Positions 12,714 to 23,112 of a DNA stretch of 64,000 bases are shown piece after piece (the first letter of the stretch is position 1; every line of letters starts with the position of its first letter). Below the pieces are notes generated by a model that made no database searches, was not told where the DNA came from, and saw only the letters and a program-made list of their open reading frames with translations. The stretch lies in the NCBI RefSeq assembly GCF_000204055.1, contig NW_006768778.1, positions 62,001-126,000 on the forward strand, written 5' to 3'. Both the position numbers and the translations under genes were made by a program. This stretch comes from Melampsora larici-populina 98AG31 (taxonomy: Eukaryota; Basidiomycota; Pucciniomycetes; Pucciniales; Melampsoraceae).

Positions 12714-13371
12714 TTCTCAGCTAACTATCTTTTGTTAAAAGACACTAATTCCTTGTGATACAGTTTAGAACATCAGTTTCAAAACTTTCTACAATACCAA
12801 GACTATCAGTGGTTCCGCAAGGCATAGTTCTTGATTCCCAGCCAGTGAGTACCACATTCACTTCGTGAATGTCACTGCATTGAAATAGATGCTCATAGTA
12901 CGCCCGATCATGTCCAACCCATCCTAGCTACGCCTTGATCAAAAAATCTTTTTACATACCATCATACGGTCTAATTCCAATAGCGGGAGGTCAGGGTCAG
13001 AGTTATTTAGGTAGTCTATTAAAATGTCTCTTTTCTCTTCAGGGTTACAAAAAGAAATTCAGGTCTCAGGACCGTAGTGCGTTAAACCATTTACTTAAAA
13101 CCTTTTCGAAGTAAAACTAACTACCAGCTTGAGCGGAAACAAATTCCCATCTGGACCATGTGCTTCATTCTATAGACAAAGCAAGAGTTAGGGGCAATGC
13201 AGTGATGTTACAGCCAGGACACCAACATTGGATATGTACCCAAAGTCAGGAGAATTGAATCAGAACTTGGGTCCCGCCAGATGAGATTTATAGAAACTGT
13301 CTCTCTGAACCTTACTACAAGAAACTCAAACCTTGGAAGAAGTGTAACTAGGGGAGTGCATGGCTTTCTAG
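12714..13371. other. Non-coding, small perfect hairpin at 12,853
   Basis: No gene seen. ACATTCAC TTC GTGAATGT near 12,853-12,871 is a perfect 8-bp stem with a 3-base loop, just beyond the DIRS-like element. It could belong to the element's 3' end, but this is unproven. Confidence 0.35.
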
Positions 13372-13512
13372 CTACATGTCTGAGTGACGAAAAGTAGTTT
13401 GACAATTTGATGGGAGAAAAGAAAACATAATCAACTATACACACTATTATATACTGATCATCAACATGTTATAACATCTAGATTGTTCTTGTTTAACATC
13501 CATTTTCTCTTA
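13372..13512. repeat. Direct repeat, mate at 19,452-19,620
   Basis: Both copies share CATGGCT..CTAG, GAGTGAC.AAA, AAGAAA..AAAACATAA, ACTATACACACTAT, and CAACATGTTATAACATCTA in the same order. The two copies bracket the Ty3/gypsy relic and the gene-carrying element, so they may be parts of its LTRs, though only about 140-170 bp can be aligned by eye. Confidence 0.5.
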
Positions 13513-13691
13513 TGTCAAATTTCAGAGAGTGTGACAAAAGGTCTCACAGAATGACAGATACCAAAATTTGGCGGGATCTGTTGTTTGTCGCAAATATCAA
13601 GACAGACAGAGCAACAAAACAACAGATCACACCAAAATCTTGGTATCTGTTGTTCTGCAAAACCTTCTGTCAAATTCTCTGAAATTTGACA
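13513..13691. mobile_element. Palindromic 179-bp MITE within the Ty3/gypsy relic
   Basis: The left end TGTCAAATTTCAGAGA is repeated inverted at the right end (TCTCTGAAATTTGACA). Beyond the ends the two halves keep pairing: GACAAAAGG with GACAGAAGG, AACAGATACCAA with GACAGATACCAA, and GATCTGTTGTT words. The element abuts the RNase H frame just after the conserved GKINPADPL box. No clear target duplication. Confidence 0.65.
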
Positions 13692-13898
13692 GAAGTCATA
13701 TCTGTACACCCTAAGTGGGTCCGCAGGATTAATCTTCCCAGGAGTATGCAGAATCTGGAAGTGGAATTGAGTTAGATAGCTAGCCCATCTGGCTTGTCCG
13801 AGTGAAAGCTTCTGCAATGTCATCAAATATTGCAGCTTAGCATGATCTGAGGAGACTGTGACAGGTTGTTCAGTGCTTGTTAGCCAAGCGCACACCAA
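13692..13898 (-). pseudogene. Ty3/gypsy RNase H fragment
   Basis: The frame holds VTVSSDHAKLQYL, LGQARWASYLTQFHF and HTPGKINPADPL, the usual end of Ty3/gypsy RNase H. The reading frame then runs into the palindromic MITE at 13,691. The stretch 13,900-14,190 holds further RT/RNase H linker residues (a FTSFY..FI box) in broken frames. Confidence 0.7.
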
Positions 13899-14190
13899 TC
13901 CCCGTATGATTCCACGACAACGTCGAGTTCCTGTTCATGAACCTGTCAGTTATGCTCCAAAGGGGTCAGCTTACAAGACAAAAAAGAGCTCTAGAACGAT
14001 CAGAATCAAAATGTGAGAGAAGACGTGCAGTAGTAAAAGCTTTCAGTTAAATATGAAAAGCAGAAATGCACTCAGTGGAAGTCAAAACATTTACCACATT
14101 GACCCCATTCCTTGTTAGTGCAGTCAAGGATGAAGAGAGAGAAGAAAAATGATGTATAAAACACCCATAAAAGCTGGTAAAACCTAAGAG

Positions 14191-14820
14191 TTAATACAAT
14201 TCTTTTGAGTTAGTAGGATATGACCACTCAGCAATGGCACTCATTTTCTTGGGATCCATCTCCAAACCATCAACAAAAATGACAAAACCCAAAAAGGTCA
14301 CTTCCTTTGCATAGAATTGACACTCATCAAAAGAAACATTTACTTTGTGATCTTGAAGACATTGAAGAACTTGAGAGACATGAACAGCGTGATCCTCAGA
14401 CAACTTTGGGAAAATTAGCATATCAGCAATGTAAACAAAGCATGTGACGCCTAAAATTGAATAGAGCATTGAAAACAAGCCTGACCATTGTCTAATCCAA
14501 AAGGCATAGCAAGGCATTCATAGAATCTCCAAGGCATCCCAAAGCCCGTATTCCATTCATCCCCCTAACACGTATAAAATTCAAAGCCGAGCTCAAATCT
14601 ACCTTGGTGAAAAATCTACAACCAGTAATTTTTGTAATAGGATCACCCACAAGTTGAATTCAAAAACTATTGCAAACTGTCATTGAATTGAGAGATCTGG
14701 AATCAATACACGGTTGATTATTCTTTCTTGGAACCTTAACACAACAAATTGGTGACACTGCCAATGAAGAAAATGATTGAATGTTGCCTTGCCTCAGTTG
14801 TTCATTGATGTATGACTTAA
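14191..14820 (-). pseudogene. Ty3/gypsy reverse transcriptase fragment
   Basis: Contains FVYIADMLIFPK in place of the usual YLDDILIFS box, followed by HVSQVLQCLQDHKV, FYAKEVTFLGF and MDPKKMSAI, in the normal order for the RT palm and thumb. The first catalytic Asp of the DD pair is Ala in YIADM, a lesion on its own. Upstream parts (14,520-14,820) are in other frames. Confidence 0.75.
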
Positions 14821-15089
14821 GCTTCACTTCCCAACGGACATAGACCTACCAAAAGTAGGCACAGCACACAGTTTTAAATTGATGGCCATATCAAGGCGTC
14901 TCATGATGTGGTGGCCAGGACACAGGCTCCTGTGGTTTGAAGACATCAGCATAGTTAACAAACTGGGCAGGAAAAGTGTAAGGAGGAGTAGTGGAAGACA
15001 TTTGATGACAGTGGGATTTTGTAAAAGAAGATGGTGAAGCAGAGGCCAACGGAGTAGGCAAAGCAGGGAGTGGAGTGATTTACCAAGCA

Positions 15090-15274
15090 ACCTATGCCCA
15101 GCAATTGGTTTCTCCAATCTCAACAAAGGACCAGTTCCTCTCATCCATCCATTGTGAAGCTTGAGCCAATCCACACCTAAAATCGCATTGTATCCATCCA
15201 AAGTCTTGGTTTCTTGGATTGAAAGTCATGATTTTCATGTACTCCTTGAAGAAATAAATAGCCTTCCCATTCAT
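15090..15274 (-). pseudogene. Ty3/gypsy aspartic protease tail
   Basis: The frame contains YNAILGVDWLKLHN, the conserved C-terminal segment of retrotransposon aspartic proteases. The active-site D(T/S)G triad is not seen in frame. Position between Gag and RT supports the call. Confidence 0.6.
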
Positions 15275-15599
15275 GGGTCACCAGACCATCCCTTCTGTTC
15301 AACCCATCAAAGGTAACACAAGTGATTGGGAATGGCCAAAGCTTATAGCAGGTCAGACTGGTGGCTGGGGTTCAGAGTGAGACTGCTGGGAAAGCACAGG
15401 AAACGGAACCATCCCCAAATCTGTAACCTGTTTAGATGCCAGAACAGCCAAAATTTGCAAATCTTTGAGAGTAGCCACCAAGACCCAATCTGGATGTTGA
15501 ATCACCCTACGTAGGATGTGATTCAAGGCTTTTTAATAATCATCTCACAACATGATGTTGTTAAGCATAAATTGATAAGCCAGAGAATTAAATTAGGTG

Positions 15600-16300
15600 T
15601 TAAAATGAACCAATGATAGGTTTGTCTTGCTTCAAAGATTGCAGTTCCTTGAGGAAAGTCATGGAAGGATATTCGTCATCAAAGTGTTCAGCCATGTAAT
15701 CAAAGGAAGCCTCCAGAGAAGCGAGATTAGGAATAATGAAAGGGAGATCTCTAGAGTTATGATTGATGGCACATTGGAATTTTGCCAAAGCAAGCTGATC
15801 CACCGTTCTTGAGCAGAAGGACCAGGGAACAATAACGAAGCACCGCCCAGCAGATACTATGTGAATCATCAAGGACACAGGATTGATGAGAGATAACTAT
15901 ATCACAAATCACGGTAATGAACAAATCCACATGTCAAGCTTCTCCATTGAACGAGATGTTACCCGGCGGAGATTCAACACAAGAGACCTGCTGAGATGAT
16001 CAAACTGACACTAACTGAATATTGAGCTGTGTGACATTATCATCATGAACAGCCAGCAAATATTGCCTTGAATTAGCAGTAGTTGTAGCCAGCTCTGATC
16101 ACATCAAAGATAATGCATCCAAAATTCAATGGCCAATGCGCTGGTCAAAGTCACCAACACGCATGCAATTGCGCAACATAAAACCCACACATTGATCAAG
16201 AACCCCAGATCATACACAGTCTTGAAAAGTGACCGCAAATTCGAAAAAGAAGGTGCGTGCAATCTCATCACGTAGAGCAGCAATTTCCCCACAGGACAGT
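15600..16300 (-). pseudogene. Ty3/gypsy Gag-like remnants
   Basis: Minus-strand open pieces at 15,600-15,878 and 16,104-16,292 lie where Gag is expected, upstream of the protease. The first contains LALAKFQCAINHNSRDLPF and a helical Glu/Leu-rich run. The assignment rests on position more than on motif. Confidence 0.4.
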
Positions 16301-16820
16301 GTAACAGTATTCACTGTGGAACGGTCCAAACAAATTTCTAAAGTGGTTCAAAGAGATTGAAGCGTCGAAGTACATGACAATCCGCAAAGGATTGTTCATC
16401 AGTCAAAAGGACAACCGGTATATGACCAGAACCTGTAGAATGGCAAGAAGTCATTGAGATCCAGAGAAAAATACAATATTCAATTGCAGAATATATTGAG
16501 AAGTTGAGGTACTGTCCCAATAATCAAAAACGGAACCAGGCATATTTGAAAAGTAAAGGCAAAGATCAAGCTCTAGACAAGGTGTGTCCGAGATGTCAAT
16601 CAATAGAAGATCCATGATGTGCTGTGATAGTGCGGTAATAAAGTTAAACCAGAAAATTGTGATAAACAATGAAAAAGAGACATAGCCAATATCCAAAAAA
16701 GGGAGAATGACAAACTCCACACACATGATATGATGAGGGACCATATGGAAACATCAACACATATATAAACAGAAAACAACAACCCTAATTATGCACCGCC
16801 AAAATAACCTAATCAACAGT

Positions 16821-16860
16821 CACCGTGTCCGCCATAAATGCGCCGGACGTCCGGTGAGCT
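16821..16860 (+). repeat. Left terminal inverted repeat of element 1
   Basis: Forty bases starting CACCGTGTCCGCCA and ending CCGGTGAGCT; 37 of 40 match the reverse complement of 19,199-19,238. Confidence 0.9.
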
Positions 16861-17149
16861 CTGCCTACAGCAGATGTTCGGTTTTTCTACAATCTTTGTT
16901 CTACAATGTTAGAATGACTGAGCCTCGCAGTAGCCACTGCTCACTGAGCCAGCTTCAACTTCCGCGTTTAACTCAGTCATATTCAAGCCATCTCACTGAG
17001 TGGACTGGACACCACCTGAAGTACCATCTTTACCATCACTCATTGTTCAAATTGTATGTATGTGTAGTTCTATCTGAGCATTTTTCGAAGATCCTTGATT
17101 AACGAGCACTATCCTTATACTGACCAAACAGAGTTGTTTGTGGCATGTG

Positions 17150-17433
17150 AGATATCTAAACTTATCAAAGTCCCACGCTCGCGCATCCTTGCGAGGCGTC
17201 GAGCGAGGGACTTATGCCAAACTTGCACAAACTCCTTACTCAGGGTTGGAGGCTTTTGCAGGAGAGCACCTTCAAACCCCTCTACTGCCTTTTCCTTCAA
17301 GTAACGGAACTCTGGACCCAAGAAAAAAAATGTTCACAGGTCTTTTGCACACATTGTACATGTTTTTTTTCCCCGAGGAAGTTGCTCCCCTCATTCCATA
17401 AAATCGTCTCAAAGTTTCTAAAAAACTTTCACC
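17150..17433 (+). repeat. Long inverted repeat, left arm
   Basis: Pairs with 18,043-18,303 in inverse orientation. Shared landmarks are AAAGTCCCACGCTCGCGCAT, GGGACTTATGCCAAACTTG, CTCAGGGTTGGAGGCTTTTG, and TTTGCACACATTGTACATG. The outer end carries the GC-rich module AAAGTCCCACGCTCGCGC..GCGAGG, also found alone at 34,808-34,858. The frames at 17,138-17,401 come from this repeat and are not called as genes. Confidence 0.85.
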
Positions 17434-17504
17434 TGTAACATGTAGCATTGTAGTGTCACTGCTGCGAGTGTTAAGTATCTTTTGTTTTTTCTATTTTGTC
17501 CAAG

Positions 17505-17990
17505 TAAGATAACACTCGAGTCACAAAAATTGTATTGGGTTTGATATGGATCAGAGAATAGTAAGTCGACATCTACTTTCATTGATGGGTCATTAGATTG
17601 GTTAGCAGTTAAAAAACAATCTTTATGACATTTAAACATCGATCTGTGGAAGAAAAAGAAAGCGAACGATTCGGTTTTGAAACCCATCAAATCTGGATAT
17701 CAATTTCTTTAAAAAAATTTTATAAAAGATAAAAAACTCGATGAAAAAAGAATTGAAGATCTACTTTACCTTAGACTAAAAGCAAGTACACGAGAATAAA
17801 TTTGTTGAATAAAAGTAGATTCTAAATGAAGATTACCATGATAAAGATCCCAAGGATTAGCCAAGACCACAGCTGTTCTTAAGATACTGGCTTCATCAAA
17901 GTACTGACTAGCACCCGTCTTCTATAGATGAGGCGAGGATTAATTCCTAAAGCATATACAGTTTCGGCACGAGTTTTGTCGTGTTTTCTC
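17505..17990 (-). pseudogene. EMB8-like alpha/beta hydrolase fragment (captured)
   Basis: Read on the minus strand, the first exon-like segment gives VYALGI (the region of the nucleophile elbow, damaged), then TGASQYFDEASILRTAVVLA, NPWDLYHGNLHLESTFIQQ and IYSRVLAFSLR. The NPWD box followed by LESTF..IYS is diagnostic of the EMB8/Eht1 hydrolase family (medium-chain fatty acid ester synthases/esterases). A GTAAAG donor at 17,769 and an acceptor at about 17,644 bound a short intron. The next exon reads MFKCHKDCFL...DLLFSDPYQTQYNF, matching the family's following segment. N-terminus and C-terminus are missing, so it is a fragment. Introns are kept, which argues for DNA-level capture. Confidence 0.7.
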
Positions 17991-18042
17991 CTCCGCAGTC
18001 TAGCTACATAAAGCTCACACATGTTACATCTACATACAAATT

Positions 18043-18303
18043 TTTAGAAACTTTGAGACGATTTAAAGAAAGGAGGGGAGCAACTTCCTTGGGAAAAAAA
18101 ACATGTACAATGTGTGCAAAAGAATGGCGAACAACCTTTTCCTTTGGTCCAGAGAACCATTGCTTGAAGGGAAAAGCTGTAGAGGCCTTTTAAGGCGCTC
18201 TCCTGCAAAAGCCTCCAACCCTGAGTAAGGAGTTTGTGCAAGTTTGGCATAAGTCCCTCGCGAGGATGCGCGAGCGTGGGACTTTGCTAAGTTTATGAGA
18301 TAT
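18043..18303 (-). repeat. Long inverted repeat, right arm
   Basis: Inverse copy of 17,150-17,433; the right arm lacks about 10 bases (GCGTCGAGC region) of the GC-rich module. Together the arms bracket the hydrolase fragment. Confidence 0.85.
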
Positions 18304-18405
18304 CCTACTATTTTACTGTATTACTGTTGAAACGTGAATCCATGATTGTACTGATTGTACAGAATTTAATAAATCAACCCGCTTCCACCTGTAGCTGAAA
18401 GTTGA

Positions 18406-18818
18406 CTACATAGCTGTTTTTCTCATCGATTGGATTCCATCTGATTCAACTTCTTTAATTGAATCTTTCATTTCTTTTAATAATTTCTGATTGAGTTCTT
18501 CTTCATGTTTTAATGATTCGATCTTCATCTTACGTTCTTCTCTTTCTTGATGAATCTTTCTTTGTTTCATTCGAATAAAACTACGTTTATCAACACTACA
18601 GATTGAAATTTAAAGGAAGATAGTGATGATCAGGAAGGATTTCGATTCATAGGAAAGCAGAAGAAATCTTGACTTACTTTGGATGAACTTCAACGTCGGA
18701 ATCATCCGAGAGCTAAGATGATAAGAGAAATTAGAGTCAGTTTCCATATCAATAAGCTTGATATGATGTTGGATTAGTTCACCTCAAGAGCATCCCACTT
18801 TGAATAATTGAGAGGCAT
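18406..18818 (-). pseudogene. CDC37: Cdc37 N-terminal fragment (captured)
   Basis: Minus strand. Exon 1 (18,818-18,783) encodes MPLNYSKWDALE. Exon 2 (18,711-18,677) encodes LSDDSDVEVHP. Exon 3 (from 18,595) begins NVDKRSFIRMKQRKIHQ with a Lys/Glu-rich helical continuation and stops with TAG at 18,406-18,408. Donors GTGAAC and GTAAGT and acceptors TTAG and TGTAG are visible and phases agree. This is the conserved start of Cdc37, the Hsp90 co-chaperone that loads protein kinases. Only about 76 residues remain of a protein usually 350-500 long. The kinase-binding start is present; the Hsp90-binding middle domain is absent. The upstream 18,820-18,980 may include its own promoter. Confidence 0.85.
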
Positions 18819-19198
18819 CTTCAAATCGCAATTCGAATTCGAATGATATCTCGTCACGTTATCATGATACATGTTTATTATTTCTCGGGCCCATTCTTTT
18901 GAAGTGAATGAGCCATGTGATCTCACCCCCTCGAACTCTTTGTCAGTTCTTGAATATCTTGAATTTTTGATTCAAGCCCCTAAGGCGTGTTCCTAGTGAG
19001 TGCGGTAAGAACAACCATCAAAGGGCACAAGATTGGTCCTGAGCAGCTCACGACTCAACTACCTGCGCCAGCGGGTTTGAGTGAGCAGACGTGAAAGTTA
19101 CAAAGGTTCGGCTAACCTTGCTTAGCTGAAGGTCACGCGCCTAAAGCGGGCGCTTTTTAGCGAATACTCGAAAATGCTGCACTTCTGCTGGACTTTCA

Positions 19199-19238
19199 AG
19201 CTCACCGGGCGTCCGGCGCACTTTTGGCGGACACGGTG
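19199..19238 (-). repeat. Right terminal inverted repeat of element 1
   Basis: Reverse complement begins CACCGTGTCCGCCA; see left repeat. Followed by AGT, the target duplication. Confidence 0.9.
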
Positions 19239-19451
19239 AGTTGCAATTAAAACAACCCCTCCATCACAATCTACAGTAAGGCAATAAATACAAGTAAATT
19301 TACAACAAACAGACACAACATAGAATCACATGTTTGTGTAAAATAAATGGAGAAATCCCAATGAAAAAGAAAAAGAGAGAAAAAATATGCCAAATAGAAA
19401 AAATATATGCAACACTAGCTCCAATGACTCAATTATACTGTAAGGACTCAG

Positions 19452-19620
19452 TTGAACTCTGGGAAAGTACATGGCTCTCTAGGTGCTTGTTTGAGTGACA
19501 AAAACTACTTTGATAATTGGTTGGAAGAAAGGAAAACATAACAAACTATACACACTATTTATTATATACTAATTAACAACATGTTATAACATCTACATTG
19601 TTTTTTTAACATCTATTTTC
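19452..19620. repeat. Direct repeat, mate of 13,372-13,512
   Basis: Same ordered landmarks as the first copy, including ACTATACACACTAT and CAACATGTTATAACATCTA. Possible second LTR part of the Ty3/gypsy relic into which element 1 would then have inserted. Confidence 0.5.
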
Positions 19621-19641
19621 TTCGTCAAAACGGTTCCCTCA

Positions 19642-20639
19642 ACAATATTTGAGAAGTATTTTTGAAATATTACATAATATATCCCAAACATTACAAGAAG
19701 GCTGAGATCAAGATTATCAACCAGTCTATCTTATCAACAGTAAGGGAGTTGCTAGCTCGAAATCTTTTACCACAGCCATTTTAATCTACATTTAGATTGT
19801 CGTAGTCTTCTGTTCTTGGATTTTCATATCCTCTACTTGCTATCATGGTCAATCAAATCAAAAATTTATGAAGGTCCAAGCCTCCTGCTTCCCAAATTTA
19901 GATTTGCTCTTGACCTGACTGCAAGATAAAACTTCACTTGAGACTCAAGAAGGAGACTTAAACTTCAGTAGCCAGAAAATTTGTCGGGAAAGTTAAGTCT
20001 GTCCCAAAAAAGTTTGACTTGAGAGCTTACAAGCCCAACAGAAAGACTGTTATGGAAGATTTTGCCAATGTCTCTAAGCTTTGTGTGATACCTCCTTGCT
20101 CAACTGCCTCCTGCAGCTCAAGCATTCTGCTTTGCTTGAGCCGCCAAGAGGTTGTTTAAGACATAGAGATCAATGGATGTCCGTTGACTGATGCACTGCA
20201 TTACAAGCGCCTGCTTGGGACCCAATTGTGTAGGTACATAATTTGACAGTGACTTGGGAAATTGAGTTCCTAGGCTATGTGGTGAAGTAAGTACCCTTGT
20301 TTGTCCAACAGGGACCAATTCAAGTCAGAATGTTGAGAATTTGGTTAAAAAAAGAATTAATGCCTGAGGTTATCCCAAGGATAACATGAGTAGATTACAT
20401 AGGCTCACTCTCCAAAATCTCCCTGTGCACGCTTGGCTCTCTAACTGCCAAGGAAATTGACAGCCAGCTTTGACTTGGAAATTTTTCCAATGTCTCCTGA
20501 GGAAGCACAATACTGTGTCTGCTCCAACTGTAGCAAACTTGCACATTATTGAAACAGTGTTAAAGCTTTGCAAGTCTTGCCCACAGCTTATAGCATCAAT
20601 TGACTCATCAACAATTCTGATGTCTGTAATTGCTCAAGC
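19642..20639. other. No gene recognised
   Basis: Stops in all frames apart from short minus-strand open stretches at 20,118-20,318 and 20,370-20,573 without known motifs. Possibly the diverged 5' part of the TNP2 relic that follows. Confidence 0.35.
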
Positions 20640-22181
20640 ATGGCCAACAAAGACTACTCTACTTCAATGCTTGAAATGCCCCCTGACCCTGGATGCCCTG
20701 TTGATGTAGCCTCCACTACTCTACTTCCCCTTCTTCACAAAGTCCAAACAGCTGAACCCTCAGGAGGCCAGGAGGGAGCCAGTGTTTATGATGCAAGTGA
20801 GTGTTTCACAAAACTTCATCTAATTATCTCCCTTCCATCAGCATGCTTAGTTGTTTCATTTCCAATGATTCTAGGTGATCTAATCAGTCACACACTGGGA
20901 AGCAACAATCTAATAATATTTCACACATGTCTCATTGCTCCTTGCATGGCAATCTTTGGCCACACATTGCTTGAGAAATATTTGTGGCTGTTACAAGCAC
21001 AAAAGAACAATATGGAAATTCACATCACTTCTTTTGGGTTGAGCCCCCAGGATACAAACCCACTTTAATACAATACAACTTGCATTGCAGTGGCTACCAA
21101 ACAAAATCAAACAGTTGCCGTCAAAGTCTTGGTCAAGTAGGTCACAGCGCAGAAGCCTTCTGCTCATTATGCTACCTTCATCTGTGGTAAATTAACAATA
21201 TAGATCAGAGTGTGTGGATCCCAAGAAATTCAGAGGAACACAGGCTCTGGACAACTGTGGCTCATGATGCAAAAACAACTGCAGAAAATCAAAGAATCTT
21301 CAATGAACATGATGTGTGTTATTCCGTCATCCTGGAGTTAGACTACTGGAGGGGTACAAGCTGTCACATCATAGATTCAGATCATACCACTATACTACGA
21401 CTGCTAGCTTTCCACATCACAGGATTTTGGGCAATGTCTGAAGACTTCTTGAACAGTCTGCCTACAAAACCGATGACAACCGTTCAAATTTGTGATTTTG
21501 TGGTGCGTCCTAAAAGAAGAATGCAAACAAATCCTACTGAGCACCAGGTGAACAGGAATTAGGAGTCTTCATGGTTAATGGTTAGCTAGGCAAGTGCATG
21601 TCTTCAGGGGATGATTCCTTTGCTCCACTCAATAATCAATTGGGATGGAAGCTACTTCCATCCACCCAACAATGGTAATTCCTTTGACATTACTCCTGTT
21701 CACCTGAAAAGCTGTTTCTTATCTACATTCTTTGTGCTCACTTGCATCTCAAGACCTATCAGCTTGGTAATTACCAAGGTTGGGGAAAGTTGAAAGCTGA
21801 TAGATGGTGAACACTGGTGTCAGTTTGTCTACCTCTCATTTCAACTGTGCTGTATACTGAAGAGAGCCAATCAAGTTCAGCACCACTGCACAACTCCCCT
21901 CACTTAGCCAGTCTCACAAACCTTGCTCTCAAAAGATGAATGAATTCTGAATGTGTTGAAAAGTATTGAAAGCACCCCCACACCTACCTAGAAGGATGTC
22001 TCAAGTGTTTCCCTTGCTTAGTGCAGAGCCACCACCTGGCAATTCACCTAGCAAATTTCCTTGTGAAATTTGGACTAGTTCAAGCTTGGTGGTCTACCCT
22101 TGTGAGAGGTTGATGGTCTCAATACTGAAGGCAGCTCACAATTATCACCTGGGTAAGTGCAAAACACATATCTCAATATGA
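20640..22181 (+). pseudogene. TNP2-type CACTA transposase relic
   Basis: Scattered plus-strand pieces align in order with the better-kept transposase at 37.6-41 kb. LWTTVAHDAKTTAENQRIF, DVCYSVILELDYW and CHIIDSDHTTILRLL (21,240-21,420) match HKTWAYQALDAKTAEEHHHI, GVRYSVLVELDYW and FHVVDSMHNLLLGLL. VYPCERLMVSILKAAHNYH (near 22,100) matches SFPFERLMGSILKCCHNNH. The frames do not join and the N-terminus is missing or unrecognisable. The family cuts and pastes CACTA elements. Confidence 0.65.
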
Positions 22182-22577
22182 CATTCAGTCTTCCAATCCA
22201 GAATCTGATGTTGTACTTAGAATTGTTTTATGACAGGTAAGATAGAGATATCATTTGTGAAAAGCAATTGTCAAATGGGCAATCCGGCAGCCCTGCTATG
22301 CAATGCGACTAAACTCCCAGTTTCATTGAGATCTTATGTCATACACAAAGCATTTTGATCCACAGGAATTTGTGGCTGAGGCCTCCGATCTCTACACTTC
22401 TGGAATACTTGATGATGAAACTTTAAATCACTCGGTTTTACGGCTAAATGAAACACACACTAATAATCAATAATGGATATCTTCTAGTGACTGGTGCAAT
22501 ATGTCCAGGAGGAAGAACAATTGACTCACTGGTCTCTTCTCAAGCTCAGTTGAAGACCTGATAACCCGGTCCTGAGA

Positions 22578-22776
22578 ATCCAAATTAGGTTGAATCACCG
22601 TCATCCAAGCTCTTTTGAATGCTCGGGACCTGGCTAGTCTGAGCTCAGCCTGCTAGGGCCATTGAGACGCTGATCACCTAGCTATTGTGTAGGCTTGGTA
22701 GCCTGAGCGTGGCCTCATAGCCAGGTGGTCAGCACCCAAAAAAGCTTGGATGACTGGAATCACAGCTAATTTGGAT
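22578..22776. mobile_element. Foldback (palindromic) element, about 199 bp
   Basis: ATCCAAATTAG at the left end is inverted as CTAATTTGGAT at the right end. Inner pairs GTCATCCAAGCT / AGCTTGGATGAC and CTGATCACCTAGCTA / TAGCCAGGTGGTCAG extend the hairpin almost to the centre. No target duplication was found. Confidence 0.6.
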
Positions 22777-23112
22777 GCTGACCCCCTGTCTATCAGGTGG
22801 GCAACATCACTTGCTCTGTCTTTGTTTTTTGATCCTGATAACCTTGGTACTGATTGGAATCGGATCCACTGAATCCAGTCCTATTAAAGAGAGCAGTAAA
22901 TGGCTGTTACATGTATAATGTCCAAATCAACTATTTGCGTATCATTGTATCTTTTGTAATTTTCCCTGATCAGCTATCTTTTTCACTCTGCTGTCAATCA
23001 CTACATGATCTTCAAAATGTTTTGACTTGGTCAATTTCAATCATTTAAACTTTACAATGAGAGACCAATGTAAAGATTGAAACTGATAGTGATATGTTTC
23101 ATTTTATGTAGC

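Larger units (their letters stand above)
13692..16300 (-). mobile_element. Degenerate Ty3/gypsy retrotransposon, minus strand
   Basis: Read on the minus strand the order is Gag-like (about 16,300-15,600), protease tail (15,274-15,090), reverse transcriptase (about 14,820-14,190), and RNase H (about 14,050-13,700). This is the Ty3/gypsy order. Integrase is absent, because the sequence leaves the element just after RNase H. Many stops and shifts make it inactive. Confidence 0.7.
16818..19241. mobile_element. CAC-ended gene-capturing transposon 1 (Pack-type, 2,418 bp)
   Basis: Left end at 16,821 begins CACCGTGTCCGCCA; right end at 19,238 is its inverse. The inverted ends match over 40 bp with 3 mismatches. 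The element is flanked by AGT on both sides (16,818-16,820 and 19,239-19,241). CAC termini with a 3-bp duplication are the hallmark of CACTA (CMC) transposons. There is no transposase inside. Instead it holds an EMB8-like hydrolase fragment between two 260-285-bp inverted arms, and the start of Cdc37. The left subterminal region has four CTGAG/CTCAG words in about 80 bp (16,917-17,000), reminiscent of CACTA subterminal binding motifs. Confidence 0.85.

Noticed and set aside
17138..17401. Open frames over the left inverted arm as small genes
   Set aside because: They are part of the long inverted repeat and do not keep frame in the other arm.
18406..18818. A working short Cdc37
   Set aside because: Only the first roughly 76 residues remain and the Hsp90-binding domain is missing; it lies inside an element with inverted ends.
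13372..19620. A complete Ty3/gypsy element with two full LTRs around the 13.7-16.3 kb relic
   Set aside because: Only about 140-170 bp of direct repeat aligns, integrase is missing, and no terminal TG...CA or target duplication could be set, so I list the repeats without calling LTRs.
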